The notes under the pieces were generated by a model. That model did no database searches, had not been told where the DNA came from, and saw only the letters and a program-made list of their open reading frames with translations. A stretch of 52,001 nt of DNA from positions 1 through 52,001 of the forward strand of contig NZ_RDQR01000020.1 of assembly GCF_003703835.1 (NCBI RefSeq), in the 5' to 3' direction. A program made the position numbers and the translations under genes. This stretch comes from Auritidibacter ignavus. Its GTDB lineage: Bacteria; Actinomycetota; Actinomycetes; Actinomycetales; Micrococcaceae. Of the stretch, positions 39,674-48,662 are shown in pieces. Within the stretch, counting starts at the first letter, position 1; the number at the start of each line of letters is the position of its first letter.

Positions 39674-40745
39674 ATGACTACCATGCCAGATCGTGTTGAC
39701 CACCGATTCCATTCAGACAATACCGCCGGTATACATCCGACGGTGATGGCCGGGCTCGAGCGGGCGAATTCCGGCTATGCCGGCCCCTCCGGGGATGACG
39801 ATGTCACTGGGGAACTCAGTCGTTTAGCGACAAACTTATTCGGTCCTGATGCCGTGATGTTTGCCGTATTCAATGGCACCGGTGGAGATATGGTGGCTTT
39901 GCAGGCAATTTGTGGCCACTTCGGCATGGTATACGCACCTGCGAGTTCCCATATTCTCAGCACCGAGTCGACCTCGATCGAAGGGCTGGCGGGGATCCGT
40001 GTCCGCCCCTGTCCGGCCCACCCGGACGGCACCTATGATATGGGGCAGTTAGAGACGGTGCTCACCCCGTCAGTAGTTCGAGACAATATTCATGTACCAC
40101 GTGCGGAAGCGGTCACACTGGCGCAAGCCCCCCGAACGCGCCGGTCTCTATTCGCCACAGCAACTGCGCCAGCTGGCCGAGTTAGCACATCGGCACGGGT
40201 TGAAGGTCCACATGGACGGCGCACGTCTTGCCCAAGCGGCTGCGAGTTTGAACTGTTCGTTAGCAGAACTGACCGTTGATGTTGGTATCGATGTCCTTAC
40301 CCTGGGCGCGACCAAGCTCGGCGCGTTAGGAGCCGAGGCGGTCGTCGTGCTTCACACGAGGGACCAGGGCGACACTCTCGGTGTCGTCGAGCGGGTTCGC
40401 AAATACACCACGCAGTTAGCTTCCAAACAGCGGTTCTTATCGGCCCAGTTGTTGGCTCTGCTTGATAACGACACCTGGTTAAACAACGCTCAGCACGCTA
40501 ACGATATGGCGCGCTACCTAGCCGAGTGCGCCACACACTACGACTGGGCTCGTCCGGTTCGCGAGCCCCGCGTCAGTGGAGTATTCATCGCACTACATCC
40601 CGACAAGCTAAAGCGTGGGCGCCACCGCTATCGATTACGGCAGTGGGACACGGATGCTCAAGGGTGGCCGGTGGTACGCCTGATGTGCCCCTGGCAAACT
40701 TCGCCGGAAAATATCGAGACGTTGTGGAACGACCTCACCGACTGA
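39674..40745 (+). pseudogene. L-threonine aldolase (low-specificity), interrupted by a one-base frameshift
   Basis: Two ORFs join into one PLP enzyme that splits threonine into glycine and acetaldehyde. The first (39674-40279) carries FHSDNTAGIHPTVMAGLERANSG and the FNGTGGDMVALQAI phosphate region. The second (frame +1) carries GLYSPQQLRQLAELAHRHGLKVHMDGARLAQAA and the cofactor Lys in TLGATKLGALGAEAV. The family sequence passes from frame one (VTLAQAP) to frame two (ERAGLYSP) exactly at a run of six C, 40128-40133. With five C the protein is continuous at 356 residues, the usual length. Everything else looks intact, so this is either a very recent mutation, a phase-variable tract or a sequencing error. 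Confidence 0.85.
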
Positions 40746-40788
40746 AGGCACCTGTTTTTGGCTCATTGACAAGTGCCGGGACCTACAC

Positions 40789-40820
40789 AAAGACCCGCAC
40801 ATTGGCCTGTGCGGGTCTTT
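40789..40820. terminator. Terminator between the threonine aldolase gene and tRNA-Thr
   Basis: AAAGACCCGCACA (40789-40801) and its exact complement (40808-40820) form a 13-base stem with a six-base loop and end in a T run on both strands. It can serve both convergent transcripts. Confidence 0.9.
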
Positions 40821-40828
40821 AGTCTCTG

Positions 40829-40900
40829 AGCCCCGACCGGGAATCGATCCCGGGACCTCCATCTTACCAAGATGGCGCTCTACCACTGAGCTATCGGGGC
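40829..40900 (-). tRNA. tRNA-Thr (GGT)
   Basis: This is a complete 72-base cloverleaf: acceptor GCCCCGA/TCGGGGC, D-arm GCTCAGTGGTAGAGC, anticodon stem CCATC/GATGG around loop TTGGTAA with anticodon GGT, and T-arm GGGATCGATTCCC. A strong terminator follows on the minus strand. Confidence 0.96.
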
Positions 40901-41014
40901 AACGAGGAATGAGTTTACCAATGAATTTCGCAGAAGTGAAATCGAGAGGGCAGAATCGCGACGAACATGGTGAACGTCACGATTTCCTTCAGATAGGTCG
41001 GGTCTCAGCCAGGG

Positions 41015-41401
41015 CTAACCGGCGTACCAGAACGTCTTCGAGCCTTTTTTGAGCATGATGGTCTGCTCGACCATCTCGCGCAAAAGAGACCAGTTCACCT
41101 CAGCATCCCACGGAATCGTGAATTGGCTCTTGGTCGACTGATAGCCGGCCTGGCTTACTCGAGCGCGGAACTGCTCCAGGATGACGAGTTCGGGTCCCAC
41201 CGCGATATGAGTTTTCGCCACGCTGAAGGCGATAATAAATGTTCCGTCCAGAGTCAGCATGGGGGTGTTCCATTTGATTTCCACTGTCAAGCCAGCGTGC
41301 ATGGCCTCAGTAGACCTGACGAGCGCAGCGAATTTTCCCTGATGTTCCGTGTCCGCTATCAGCTCGAGATAGTCCTGGAAGGTCACGATCGCAGCGCTCA
41401 T
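41015..41401 (-). CDS. DUF1801 domain protein (YdhG-like)
   Basis: It has 128 residues, normal for the frataxin-like DUF1801 family. Blocks LTVEIKWNTPMLTLDGTFIIAFSVAKTHIAVGP and STKSQFTIPWDAEVNWSLLREMVEQTI fit. Some relatives are proposed iron chaperones, but no function is established. Its ATG overlaps the stop of the frame-corrected helicase gene by ATGA, so the two were probably translationally coupled. Confidence 0.85.
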   Translation of the reverse strand: MSAAIVTFQDYLELIADTEHQGKFAALVRSTEAMHAGLTVEIKWNTPMLTLDGTFIIAFSVAKTHIAVGPELVILEQFRARVSQAGYQSTKSQFTIPWDAEVNWSLLREMVEQTIMLKKGSKTFWYAG

Positions 41402-41479
41402 TTCTTCGCAGCCCGCTTCTTCGCCTTGGACCAGCGTTCCTTCTTCTTTGCGGTCCGGCCCTCACGACGCGAGGTGGTC

Positions 41480-43246
41480 TCACGATCTCGACGACTTGGA
41501 GCCAGCCCACCACGGTCTTCCGGACGCCCCCCGGTCCAATCGCAGGTTAAGACGTCGTCCGGCCACCGTGGCATCGCGCAGGGTAGCAAGCTGTTCTTTG
41601 GAGAGCTTTTCGGGTAACTCCACCAGCGAGTGCGTGGGACGAATACTGATATCGCCGATCTCGTGGGCATCAAGGTTGGCCTCATTGGCGATAGCGCCGA
41701 CGATATTGCCAGGACGCACGCGGTCTTTATGTCCCACTGCGATCCAGTAGGTGGCCTTGCCATCGGCTGGGGTAGCCACCCCACGATCGTGGTTCTTGCG
41801 GTGGCCACGTGCCGTGCGGTTTTTCTTCCCCCGATCGAGTTTCATGGGGGGTAGATCGGGTTCTTCGGCGAACAGCGGTCGGCCGTCTTGGGCCATCATC
41901 GCCAACGCTGCAGCGACGTCAACGGCAGCCACATTGTGTTCGTCGACGTAGCTGGTGACCAGCTCGCGGAACGAGGCGATATTGGAATCTTCTTCCTCAC
42001 CCAGGGTGGCAGTAATCTGGTCGGCAAAACGCTGTACCCGGGAGGCGTTGACTTCTTCAAGGGATGGCAGTTGCATCTCTTCTACCCGTTGGTCGGTAGC
42101 TTTTTCGATTGCTCGCAGTTGGTGACGTTCGCGTGGGGTCATCAGGATGATGGCGTCCCCGGCCCGTCCGGCACGACCGGTGCGACCGATGCGGTGCACA
42201 TAGGAAGAGGTGTCGTGCGGAATGTCGTAGTTGATCACGTGGGAGATCCGTTCCACGTCGAGCCCGCGGGCGGCCACATCAGTGGCGACCAGAATGTCGA
42301 TACGACCGGCACGGAGATCTTCGACGGTCTTTTCTCGAATGTTTTGTGGAATATCGCCCGATATCGCGGCCGCGCGAAAGCCTCTGGCTTGGAGTTTTTG
42401 GGTAAGTTCCTCGGTCATGTTCCGGGTGCGTACGAAAGTGATGATCCCGTCGGTGTCCTCGGTTTCCAAGATCCGGGTCATGGCCTCGAGCTTCCACGGG
42501 AAAGACACCTGGATGTAGCGCTGCCGAATGTTCTGGGCGGTGGTTGATTCAGCTGCGATTTCCACTTGGGCCGGGTCGTTGAGGTAGTCCCCAGAGATCC
42601 GCTGAATCGCGCGTGGCATGGTGGCTGAAAACAGCGCGGTTTGTTTATTCTCGGGGGTTCCGCTCAGGATCCGGTCGACTTCTTCCGCGAATCCCATCCG
42701 CAACATCTCGTCAGCCTCGTCCAAGACGATGTAACGCACCTGAGAGAGGTCCAAGGACCCTTTTTCCAAATGGTCAATGACGCGTCCAGGAGTTCCCACG
42801 ACAATGGCGGCGCCACGTCGCAGTCCTGCCAGCTGAGGGCCGTAGGCCGAGCCTCCGTAAACTGGGACGACGGTGGCTTGCGGGATTTCGGCAGCGTAGC
42901 TGGTGAAAGCTTCAGCGACCTGCAGCGCCAGCTCACGAGTGGGAGCAAGCACAAGAATGCGGGGAGCCTGGACCTCAGGGTCCCCCGCTAGAGTGTCGAG
43001 CAACCGAGCCAGGGCCGGAAGCGCGAAGGCGGCCGTTTTGCCGGTACCGGTTTGGGCTAAACCAACGACGTCGCGGCCCTGGAGCAATAGCGGGATGGTT
43101 TCGGCCTGAATTGGCGAGGGCTTCTCATATCCCAGTTTCTCTAAGGGAGCCAACAGTCGTTGGTCGCTGATCAGGTCCGAGAAGGTCACGTGGCCACGGG
43201 TCGTGGAGTTTTCGGGCACAGACATGTGCTGTGATGATTCAGTCAT
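41480..43246 (-). CDS. DEAD-box RNA helicase (DeaD/CsdA-like), 3' end apparently frameshifted
   Basis: It unwinds RNA in ribosome assembly and mRNA decay, often under cold stress. The start is ATG 43246 with GAGGA upstream, giving 588 residues as read. Motifs: Q-motif near residue 47, AQTGTGKT with Lys70, VLDEADEMLRMGF, SATMP, and HRIGRTGRAGRAG; then a DbpA/CsdA-type RNA-binding region (YWIAVGHKDRVRPGNIVGAIANEA). As read, the protein ends oddly at GASGRPWWAGSKSSRS. Removing one base from a run of six G (C at 41527-41532) extends it to 41398 with a basic Arg/Lys tail (TAKKKERWSKAKKRAAKK), giving 615 residues. The new stop overlaps the DUF1801 start, which supports the longer form. Confidence 0.9.
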   Translation of the reverse strand: MTESSQHMSVPENSTTRGHVTFSDLISDQRLLAPLEKLGYEKPSPIQAETIPLLLQGRDVVGLAQTGTGKTAAFALPALARLLDTLAGDPEVQAPRILVLAPTRELALQVAEAFTSYAAEIPQATVVPVYGGSAYGPQLAGLRRGAAIVVGTPGRVIDHLEKGSLDLSQVRYIVLDEADEMLRMGFAEEVDRILSGTPENKQTALFSATMPRAIQRISGDYLNDPAQVEIAAESTTAQNIRQRYIQVSFPWKLEAMTRILETEDTDGIITFVRTRNMTEELTQKLQARGFRAAAISGDIPQNIREKTVEDLRAGRIDILVATDVAARGLDVERISHVINYDIPHDTSSYVHRIGRTGRAGRAGDAIILMTPRERHQLRAIEKATDQRVEEMQLPSLEEVNASRVQRFADQITATLGEEEDSNIASFRELVTSYVDEHNVAAVDVAAALAMMAQDGRPLFAEEPDLPPMKLDRGKKNRTARGHRKNHDRGVATPADGKATYWIAVGHKDRVRPGNIVGAIANEANLDAHEIGDISIRPTHSLVELPEKLSKEQLATLRDATVAGRRLNLRLDRGASGRPWWAGSKSSRS

Positions 43247-43513
43247 CGTGGGGTCCTCTATAGGGGGCAAGGAAACGAATTGGGATCGTTTTTCACACGT
43301 ATTCCGGAACACCCCTGGTACGCTCCAACAGCGCACCGCGCCACAATTCTGGCACCGAGAACCTCGCTCGCCTCAGGCGCGAGAAGACAGCTAGTTCTTT
43401 GCCACAGGACATCCCGGGCTATCACAGGATATTTCGGGGGCAGACCGGACGGTCATTCCTCTAGTGTACGCCACAAGCAACCAGCGGTGACACCTGCAAA
43501 TACGCCAGCATCA
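43247..43513 (-). promoter_or_regulatory. Upstream region of the DEAD-box helicase
   Basis: These 267 bases separate the metB-like stop from the helicase start. A GC-rich CGCC/GGCG stem lies near 43365-43385. The region is long enough for a structured leader like those of cold-induced helicases, but I see no defined consensus. Confidence 0.3.
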
Positions 43514-44695
43514 TCAGGAATCTCGTAGCTGAGCGAAGGCCTGACGGAGGTCTTCGACGAGATCATCGGCGTCTTCAATACCCACCGACAGTCGAACCAG
43601 GTCGTCGGGAACGGCCAATTCGGTCCCGGCTACCGACGCATGGGTCATCTCTGCCGGGTAATTCATCAGTGACTCCACTCCCCCCAGGGATTCAGCCAGC
43701 TGGAACAGGCGCGTGGACTCGGCAATCTTCTTCGCGACCGGGGCACCACCGCTGAACTGGGCCGAGACCATGCCACCTCCGGCTTTCATCTGCCGGGAGG
43801 CCAGCTCGTATTGCGGGTGAGTCGACAGTCCCGGATAGTGCACCTGGGAGACCTGTGGCTGTTCGGTCAACCATTCTGCCACAGCGGTGGCATTGGCCAC
43901 GTGCCGGTCCATCCGGACACCCAGGGTCTTCAGCCCGCGGGTCACTAGGTATGCGTCCATCGGACTGTTGGTGGCCCCCGCGGCAGCTTGTTGAAATTGA
44001 ACTTTGTCGGCCACCTCCTGATTTTCGGTCACCACGGCGCCACCGACTGTATCGGAGTGTCCGCCCATGTACTTGGTGGTGGAGTGCACCACCACATCGG
44101 CGCCCAGTTGCAGTGGCAACTGCAAATACGGGGTGGCGAAAGTGTTATCGACCACCAACAACGCTCTGTGCCGGTGTGCTAGCTCCGCTAGCCCGGCGAT
44201 ATCGGCGATCTTCATCAGCGGGTTGGTCGGCGTTTCGACCCACAACAGCTTGGTCTCCCGGGCGGTCATCACCTGATCGACCTGGTCCAGGTCGGACGTA
44301 TCCACCACCGTGTGAGCCAGGTGCCACTGTCCCAAGACCTTGTTAATCAGGCGGTGGGTACCGCCGTAGACGTCATTACCCATCACCAGGTGATCACCGG
44401 GAGCCGCCACTGCCATCAGCAGCGCGTTTTCGGCGGCCAATCCCGAGGTGAAGGTCATGGCGCGTCCGCTCGCAGAATTACCGGTTTCCAGGGCAGCAAT
44501 CTGGTTCTGCAGGGCATCACGGGTCGGGTTGGTGCCACGACTGTAGTCATAGCCTTGCCGCAACTGGCCAATCGCTTCGGGCGCATAGGTGGTTGACAAG
44601 TACACCGGGGGCACGACCGACCCGTTATTCGGGTCAATGTCTTGGCCAGCGTGAATAGCTCGAGTGTTGAAACCGTGGGCACGTTGCTCAGTCAT
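43514..44695 (-). CDS. metB: Cystathionine gamma-synthase/gamma-lyase (trans-sulfuration enzyme)
   Basis: This is a PLP enzyme of the Cys/Met metabolism family, 393 residues. Active-site blocks: YDYSRGTNPTRDALQNQIAALE, the aromatic YGGT loop, VETPTNPLMKIADI, and the cofactor Lys K208 in VVHSTTKYMGGHSD. Sequence alone does not separate synthase from lyase. Lying 58 bases downstream of cystathionine beta-synthase, it may well act as the gamma-lyase of reverse transsulfuration (homocysteine to cysteine). That would feed cysteine to mycothiol, made by MshD in this same window. Confidence 0.9.
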   Translation of the reverse strand: MTEQRAHGFNTRAIHAGQDIDPNNGSVVPPVYLSTTYAPEAIGQLRQGYDYSRGTNPTRDALQNQIAALETGNSASGRAMTFTSGLAAENALLMAVAAPGDHLVMGNDVYGGTHRLINKVLGQWHLAHTVVDTSDLDQVDQVMTARETKLLWVETPTNPLMKIADIAGLAELAHRHRALLVVDNTFATPYLQLPLQLGADVVVHSTTKYMGGHSDTVGGAVVTENQEVADKVQFQQAAAGATNSPMDAYLVTRGLKTLGVRMDRHVANATAVAEWLTEQPQVSQVHYPGLSTHPQYELASRQMKAGGGMVSAQFSGGAPVAKKIAESTRLFQLAESLGGVESLMNYPAEMTHASVAGTELAVPDDLVRLSVGIEDADDLVEDLRQAFAQLRDS

Positions 44696-44753
44696 GATGA
44701 CCTTCGTGAAATCCTTACTCGTCGTAGCTTGTGATAGCTCGTATTCGCCCGTC

Positions 44754-46334
44754 TTAACGGGGGCTCAAGAACATTAACAGGTCGTGGTGGGTCAAAATTC
44801 CAACCGCGAGGCCGTCTCGTGTGGCGATCACTGCCGAGGTGGTTGCCAGCGCGAGGCGGGCATCGCTCAGTGAGGACCGAGCCCCGAGTAATACCGGTTG
44901 ATCCAGCTTGACAGTGCCGACCGGGTCGGCCGGAGTGAACCGTCCCTGAGCCAACCCCGCCATTAAGGTTGCAGTCGTGATCATCCCGCGCACTTCATTG
45001 ACCCGAATGTCGGCGGTTGAGGCACTCACCACCGGCAGCGCGTCAATGCCGTACCGGTTCATGATGGAGATGGCCTCACCGACTGTGGTTTCGGTGCGGG
45101 CGGTGACGACCTCGGGCAGTGATCCCGGCAACCAGGAGTGTTTATCGTCCAAGAGCTCGGCCACCGTGGTCTCGTCCAGCTGTTGCTCAGCGGCGGTACT
45201 ATCGGCAGTATCGGAGGCGCGGTCCTTGGGGCTGTCGGCACCCGCGGCGAGGCCGTCCCGGTAGGCTGTTCCCAGACGATCGGGAATAACGGGAGTTCGC
45301 TCGCCGGTGGAGAACCCACGAGTGCTCATCCACGTATCGGAGAAGATTTTGCCCAGATAACCACGGCCGGAATCGGGCAGGATCACCACCAACACGTCAT
45401 CGGCGGAGAGCTTCTCGGCTTCCCGTAGCGCTGCCACCACGGCCATACCGGATGATCCGCCCACTAGGAGCCCTTCTTCGGCAGCCAGCCGTCGCGTCAT
45501 CGCGAAGGCTTCGGCGTCGGTGATGGCATACACTGCATCGGGAAGGTCCGGGTCGTAGTTGTCCGGCCACATATCTTCGCCCACACCTTCTACGTAGTAG
45601 GGCCGGCCGGCGCCACCGGAGTATACCGACCCGTCCGGGTCAGCGACCACGATCTTGACCGGGCCACCCTGACGCTGCGCGGAGACATCCTTCAGATAAC
45701 GTCCCGTACCGGTCATGGTCCCACCGGTGCCTGCCGAGACAACCAGATGGCTAATTGCCCCGGCAGTGTCTTTCCAAATTTCCGGCCCAGTGGTTTCATA
45801 GTGGGATTCGGGAGCAGCCGGGTTGAAAAATTGGTTGGGCTGATAAGCCCCGGGAATACTTTCCTCCAGGCGGTTCGCGATCCCGTAGTAAGACTCTTCC
45901 GAGTCGGGCGCGACCGCGCTCTGGGAGACCATCACATCGGCACCGTAAGCCTTCAAGACGTCGCGTTTTTCAGCTCCGACCTTATCGGGAGTGACAAAAA
46001 CCGACCGATAGCCTTTTTGTTGAGCCACCAGGGCCAATCCCACACCTGTATTACCTGACGTGGGTTCCACCACGGTTCCGCCTGGGGCCAGCTTTCCCTC
46101 GCTTTCGGCTCGCTCGATCATCTTCAGCGCGATGCGGTCTTTGACCGAGCCGCCGGGGTTGAGGTATTCGAGTTTGGCCAGAATGGTTGGTTGAACGTCT
46201 TTCGCCACCGAGTTGAGCTTCACCAGCGGGGTTGAGCCAATGAGGTCGAGCACGTTCTGGGCGTAGCGCATTTGTAATGACTCATGATCAGGCTGACTGG
46301 TGTGCTGTTCGGTGGTATGGTCCGGTTCAGTCAT
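44754..46334 (-). CDS. cbs: Cystathionine beta-synthase
   Basis: It condenses serine and homocysteine into cystathionine. It is 526 residues from ATG 46334. The PLP domain has LIGSTPLVKLN, the Lys65 in NPGGSVKDRIALK, EPTSGNTGVGLALVA and SAGTGGTMTGTGRYLK. A linker rich in Asp/Ala/Ser precedes two C-terminal CBS motifs (VGEAISIMNRYGIDALPVV and SVIATRDGLAVGILTHHDLL), which may bind an adenosyl effector. The N-terminal haem-binding Cys-x15-His of the human enzyme is absent, as usual for bacteria. The start is less certain; an ATG at 46271 is where many homologues begin. Confidence 0.92.
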   Translation of the reverse strand: MTEPDHTTEQHTSQPDHESLQMRYAQNVLDLIGSTPLVKLNSVAKDVQPTILAKLEYLNPGGSVKDRIALKMIERAESEGKLAPGGTVVEPTSGNTGVGLALVAQQKGYRSVFVTPDKVGAEKRDVLKAYGADVMVSQSAVAPDSEESYYGIANRLEESIPGAYQPNQFFNPAAPESHYETTGPEIWKDTAGAISHLVVSAGTGGTMTGTGRYLKDVSAQRQGGPVKIVVADPDGSVYSGGAGRPYYVEGVGEDMWPDNYDPDLPDAVYAITDAEAFAMTRRLAAEEGLLVGGSSGMAVVAALREAEKLSADDVLVVILPDSGRGYLGKIFSDTWMSTRGFSTGERTPVIPDRLGTAYRDGLAAGADSPKDRASDTADSTAAEQQLDETTVAELLDDKHSWLPGSLPEVVTARTETTVGEAISIMNRYGIDALPVVSASTADIRVNEVRGMITTATLMAGLAQGRFTPADPVGTVKLDQPVLLGARSSLSDARLALATTSAVIATRDGLAVGILTHHDLLMFLSPR

Positions 46335-46421
46335 AGCCACCACGGTACCGCGTTCGCCCCCGGGGTGTCAGCGACTTCGGAACGAAACGACATCTTTGAC
46401 TCGAAACTCCACAAGAACCCC

Positions 46422-47408
46422 ATGACAGTAACCCATCGTGTGCGTAGCTTCACGACCGAGGCAGCAATTTCCTTGGCGCATACGCTGAAAATCCTGCAAC
46501 GTGGCACGGGCGATCCGACCACTCAGCTACGCAAGGACGGTTTCTGGACGGCTCTGTGCCCCAACAGTCCCACCGTGTTATGGATCCAGCCTCCGGCCAG
46601 TACCACACAGCCGACCACGGTAACCGCCCATGCGTTCGGCTCCGCGCCGGAGGTCCTCGAGCAGGTCCTCGCTGGTGTGCCACAGTTGTTAGGAGTCGAC
46701 GAGTCGGCGCTACAGGGGTGGGCGGAGTTCGCGCAGGCGCTACAGGCTGATGCTTGGCGTGGACTGTTGCCGTCTGCGGTCATCCGAGCCCACCATGAGC
46801 ATCCTGGACTGCGACTGCCGGCGACATCCGATCTGGTGGGCGAGCTATTTCGGGTGGTGCTGGAACAGAAAGTCACCCACGATCAGGCCCGGGCGAGCTG
46901 GCGATGGTTGGTGCGTTCTTATGGGACGCCTGCTCCGCAGGTGCCCCTGACAGGCGCACCACGGCTAATGGTTCCGCCCAGCGCATCGCGTGTATGGCAG
47001 ATACCGAGTTGGTCATGGCACCGGGGTGGTGTGCAACCGCCGCTGGCACGGACGATGACTGTGGTTGCTTCCCGAGCCGACACACTCGCCACGCTGGGCC
47101 AGACAGTGAGTATCGACGAACTTGCGTCCCGGCTGACCGCCCTACCTGGTATCGGCCCCTGGACTGTCGCCGAGACGTTGCAACGGACTCATGGGGCCGC
47201 TGATCTGGTCTCGGTTGGGGACTATCATCTGGCTCACCACGTCGGCGAAGCACTCATCGGGCGCAGAGTGGATGACCACCAGATGCTGGAACTCTTAGCA
47301 CCTTTCGCCGGCCACCGGCACCGTGTGGTGCGTTTAATTCACCTCTCAGGGCTGCGTTTTTCGCGTTTCGGGCCGAAGCTTACGCCCATGGATTTTCGAG
47401 GTTTTTAG
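46422..47408 (+). CDS. HhH-GPD DNA glycosylase (AlkA-like 3-methyladenine glycosylase II)
   Basis: It has 328 residues. The helix-hairpin-helix and catalytic region are clear: LTALPGIGPWTVAETLQRTHGAADLVSVGDYHLAHHV, with the catalytic Asp in GDYHL, as in AlkA. The middle GELFRVVLEQKVTHDQARASWRWLV matches the start of the HhH-GPD domain. No Ada-type N-terminal domain is present. The start ATG 46422 has a poor binding site. The last four bases overlap the convergent thioredoxin gene. It probably excises alkylated purines. Confidence 0.85.
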   Translation: MTVTHRVRSFTTEAAISLAHTLKILQRGTGDPTTQLRKDGFWTALCPNSPTVLWIQPPASTTQPTTVTAHAFGSAPEVLEQVLAGVPQLLGVDESALQGWAEFAQALQADAWRGLLPSAVIRAHHEHPGLRLPATSDLVGELFRVVLEQKVTHDQARASWRWLVRSYGTPAPQVPLTGAPRLMVPPSASRVWQIPSWSWHRGGVQPPLARTMTVVASRADTLATLGQTVSIDELASRLTALPGIGPWTVAETLQRTHGAADLVSVGDYHLAHHVGEALIGRRVDDHQMLELLAPFAGHRHRVVRLIHLSGLRFSRFGPKLTPMDFRGF

Positions 47409-47764
47409 GAGTCCTGGTTCTGAGTGGCCCGCACCTGGTCCATGTCCAGATCCCGAACCTTCGAAATCAGATCCTCAAGCTGTTCTGCCGGCATAGCGCC
47501 AGGCTGAGCGAAGACCAGGGTCCGGTCGCGCAAGGCCATCAGGGTTGGGATCGAGGAAATATTGGCCGCGGCAGCCAGCCCCTGTTCGGCGTCGGTGTCG
47601 ACCTTACCGAATACGATATCGGGGTGGTTTTCCGAAACCTTGTCATAGATCGGGCCAAACATCTTGCACGGCCCGCACCACTCGGCCCAGAAATCGATCA
47701 ACACAATGTCATTGTCGGTAACGGTCTGCTCAAACGTGGATTCAGTCAGATCAATAGTTGCCAT
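47405..47764 (-). CDS. trxA: Thioredoxin
   Basis: This is a disulphide reductant of 119 residues. The active site is WCGPC at residues 29-33 (Cys30, Cys33) in VLIDFWAEWCGPCK, followed by the cis-Pro loop SSIPTLMAL. It has a slightly longer C-terminal tail than E. coli TrxA (QVRATQNQDS). It starts ATG 47764. It is alone on its strand between the glycosylase and tRNA-Tyr. Confidence 0.95.
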   Translation of the reverse strand: MATIDLTESTFEQTVTDNDIVLIDFWAEWCGPCKMFGPIYDKVSENHPDIVFGKVDTDAEQGLAAAANISSIPTLMALRDRTLVFAQPGAMPAEQLEDLISKVRDLDMDQVRATQNQDS

Positions 47765-47899
47765 GGTCCCAGCCTAAAGGATCGGGATATCTGATTGGCC
47801 AGGCTCAGCTCTAGGCCTGAAACCTGTGGACAACCTACTCCCACAGACCGCAATGACACCGGATACCACGCGGAAAAAACATCGTATGTGCCTGGATGG

Positions 47900-47981
47900 T
47901 GGCAGGTGAGGGATTCGAACCCCCGAAGGCAATGCCAGCTGATTTACAGTCAGCCCCCGTTGGCCGCTTGGGTAACCTGCC
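47900..47981 (-). tRNA. tRNA-Tyr (GTA)
   Basis: This is a class II tRNA of 82 bases with a long variable arm. The acceptor stem is GGCAGGT/ACCTGCC, the anticodon stem is CTGAC/ATCAG-like around GTA (CTGACTGTAAATCAG), and the T-arm reads GGGGGTTCGAATCCC. CCA is not encoded in full. Confidence 0.95.
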
Positions 47982-48121
47982 GCAGGGTCCGCGTTTCTCG
48001 CGAACGACAACCCACCCTACCGCAGATGCGAAAAAAACCCTAATCTTACTAAGCTAGAGTCACCGTGATGTTCACCATCACCGTGACAGCATGTCCCCAC
48101 CATGGTTCAGAGGAGACCGTT

Positions 48122-48610
48122 ATGGCTAAGGATGCCACCTTCGACATCGTGTCCAAAGTCGATCCGCAGGAGGTCGCGAATGCGCTGAACCAAGCGACCA
48201 AAGAGATCGCACAACGCTACGATTTCAAGGATGCGGCTGCCTCGATTGAACACAATGATCAGGTGATCACCATGCACGCTGCCTCAGAGGATCGCGTCAA
48301 GGCTGTGCTGGATGTGTTCCAGTCCAAGTTGGTCCGTCGCGGTATTTCACTGAAGTCTCTTGAGTCTTCCGAGCCCTTTGCCTCAGGTAAGGAGTACCGG
48401 ATCACCGCCACCATTAAAGAGGGCATCGACCAGGCGACGGCGAAGAAGATTTCCAAGCTCATTCGCGATCAGGGACCCAAGTCTGTCAAAACACAGATCC
48501 AGGGTGATGAGTTGCGGGCGACCTCGAAATCCCGCGACGATCTTCAGGCCACCATTGCCTTGCTCAAAGACTTCGAAGATGCCGATCTGCAATTCATCAA
48601 TTTCCGTTAA
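48122..48610 (+). CDS. yajQ: YajQ-family nucleotide-binding protein
   Basis: It has 162 residues, normal length, from ATG 48122 (GAGGAGA upstream; the 19 codons before it are not coding). Family blocks: FDIVSKVDPQEVANALNQATKEIAQRYDFK at the start, EYRITATIKEGIDQATAKKISKLIRDQG in the middle and DLQFINFR at the end. Relatives bind nucleotides, and some bind cyclic di-GMP and act with transcription factors. No partner is encoded nearby. Confidence 0.95.
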   Translation: MAKDATFDIVSKVDPQEVANALNQATKEIAQRYDFKDAAASIEHNDQVITMHAASEDRVKAVLDVFQSKLVRRGISLKSLESSEPFASGKEYRITATIKEGIDQATAKKISKLIRDQGPKSVKTQIQGDELRATSKSRDDLQATIALLKDFEDADLQFINFR

Positions 48611-48662
48611 CCGCTCAACGCTAGTGTGACTAAGCCTGAGAGACGATCACGCAAGGAGAATC

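Noticed and set aside
44696-44753. SAM or other riboswitch between cbs and the metB-like gene
   Set aside because: The spacer is only 58 bases and shows no aptamer consensus.
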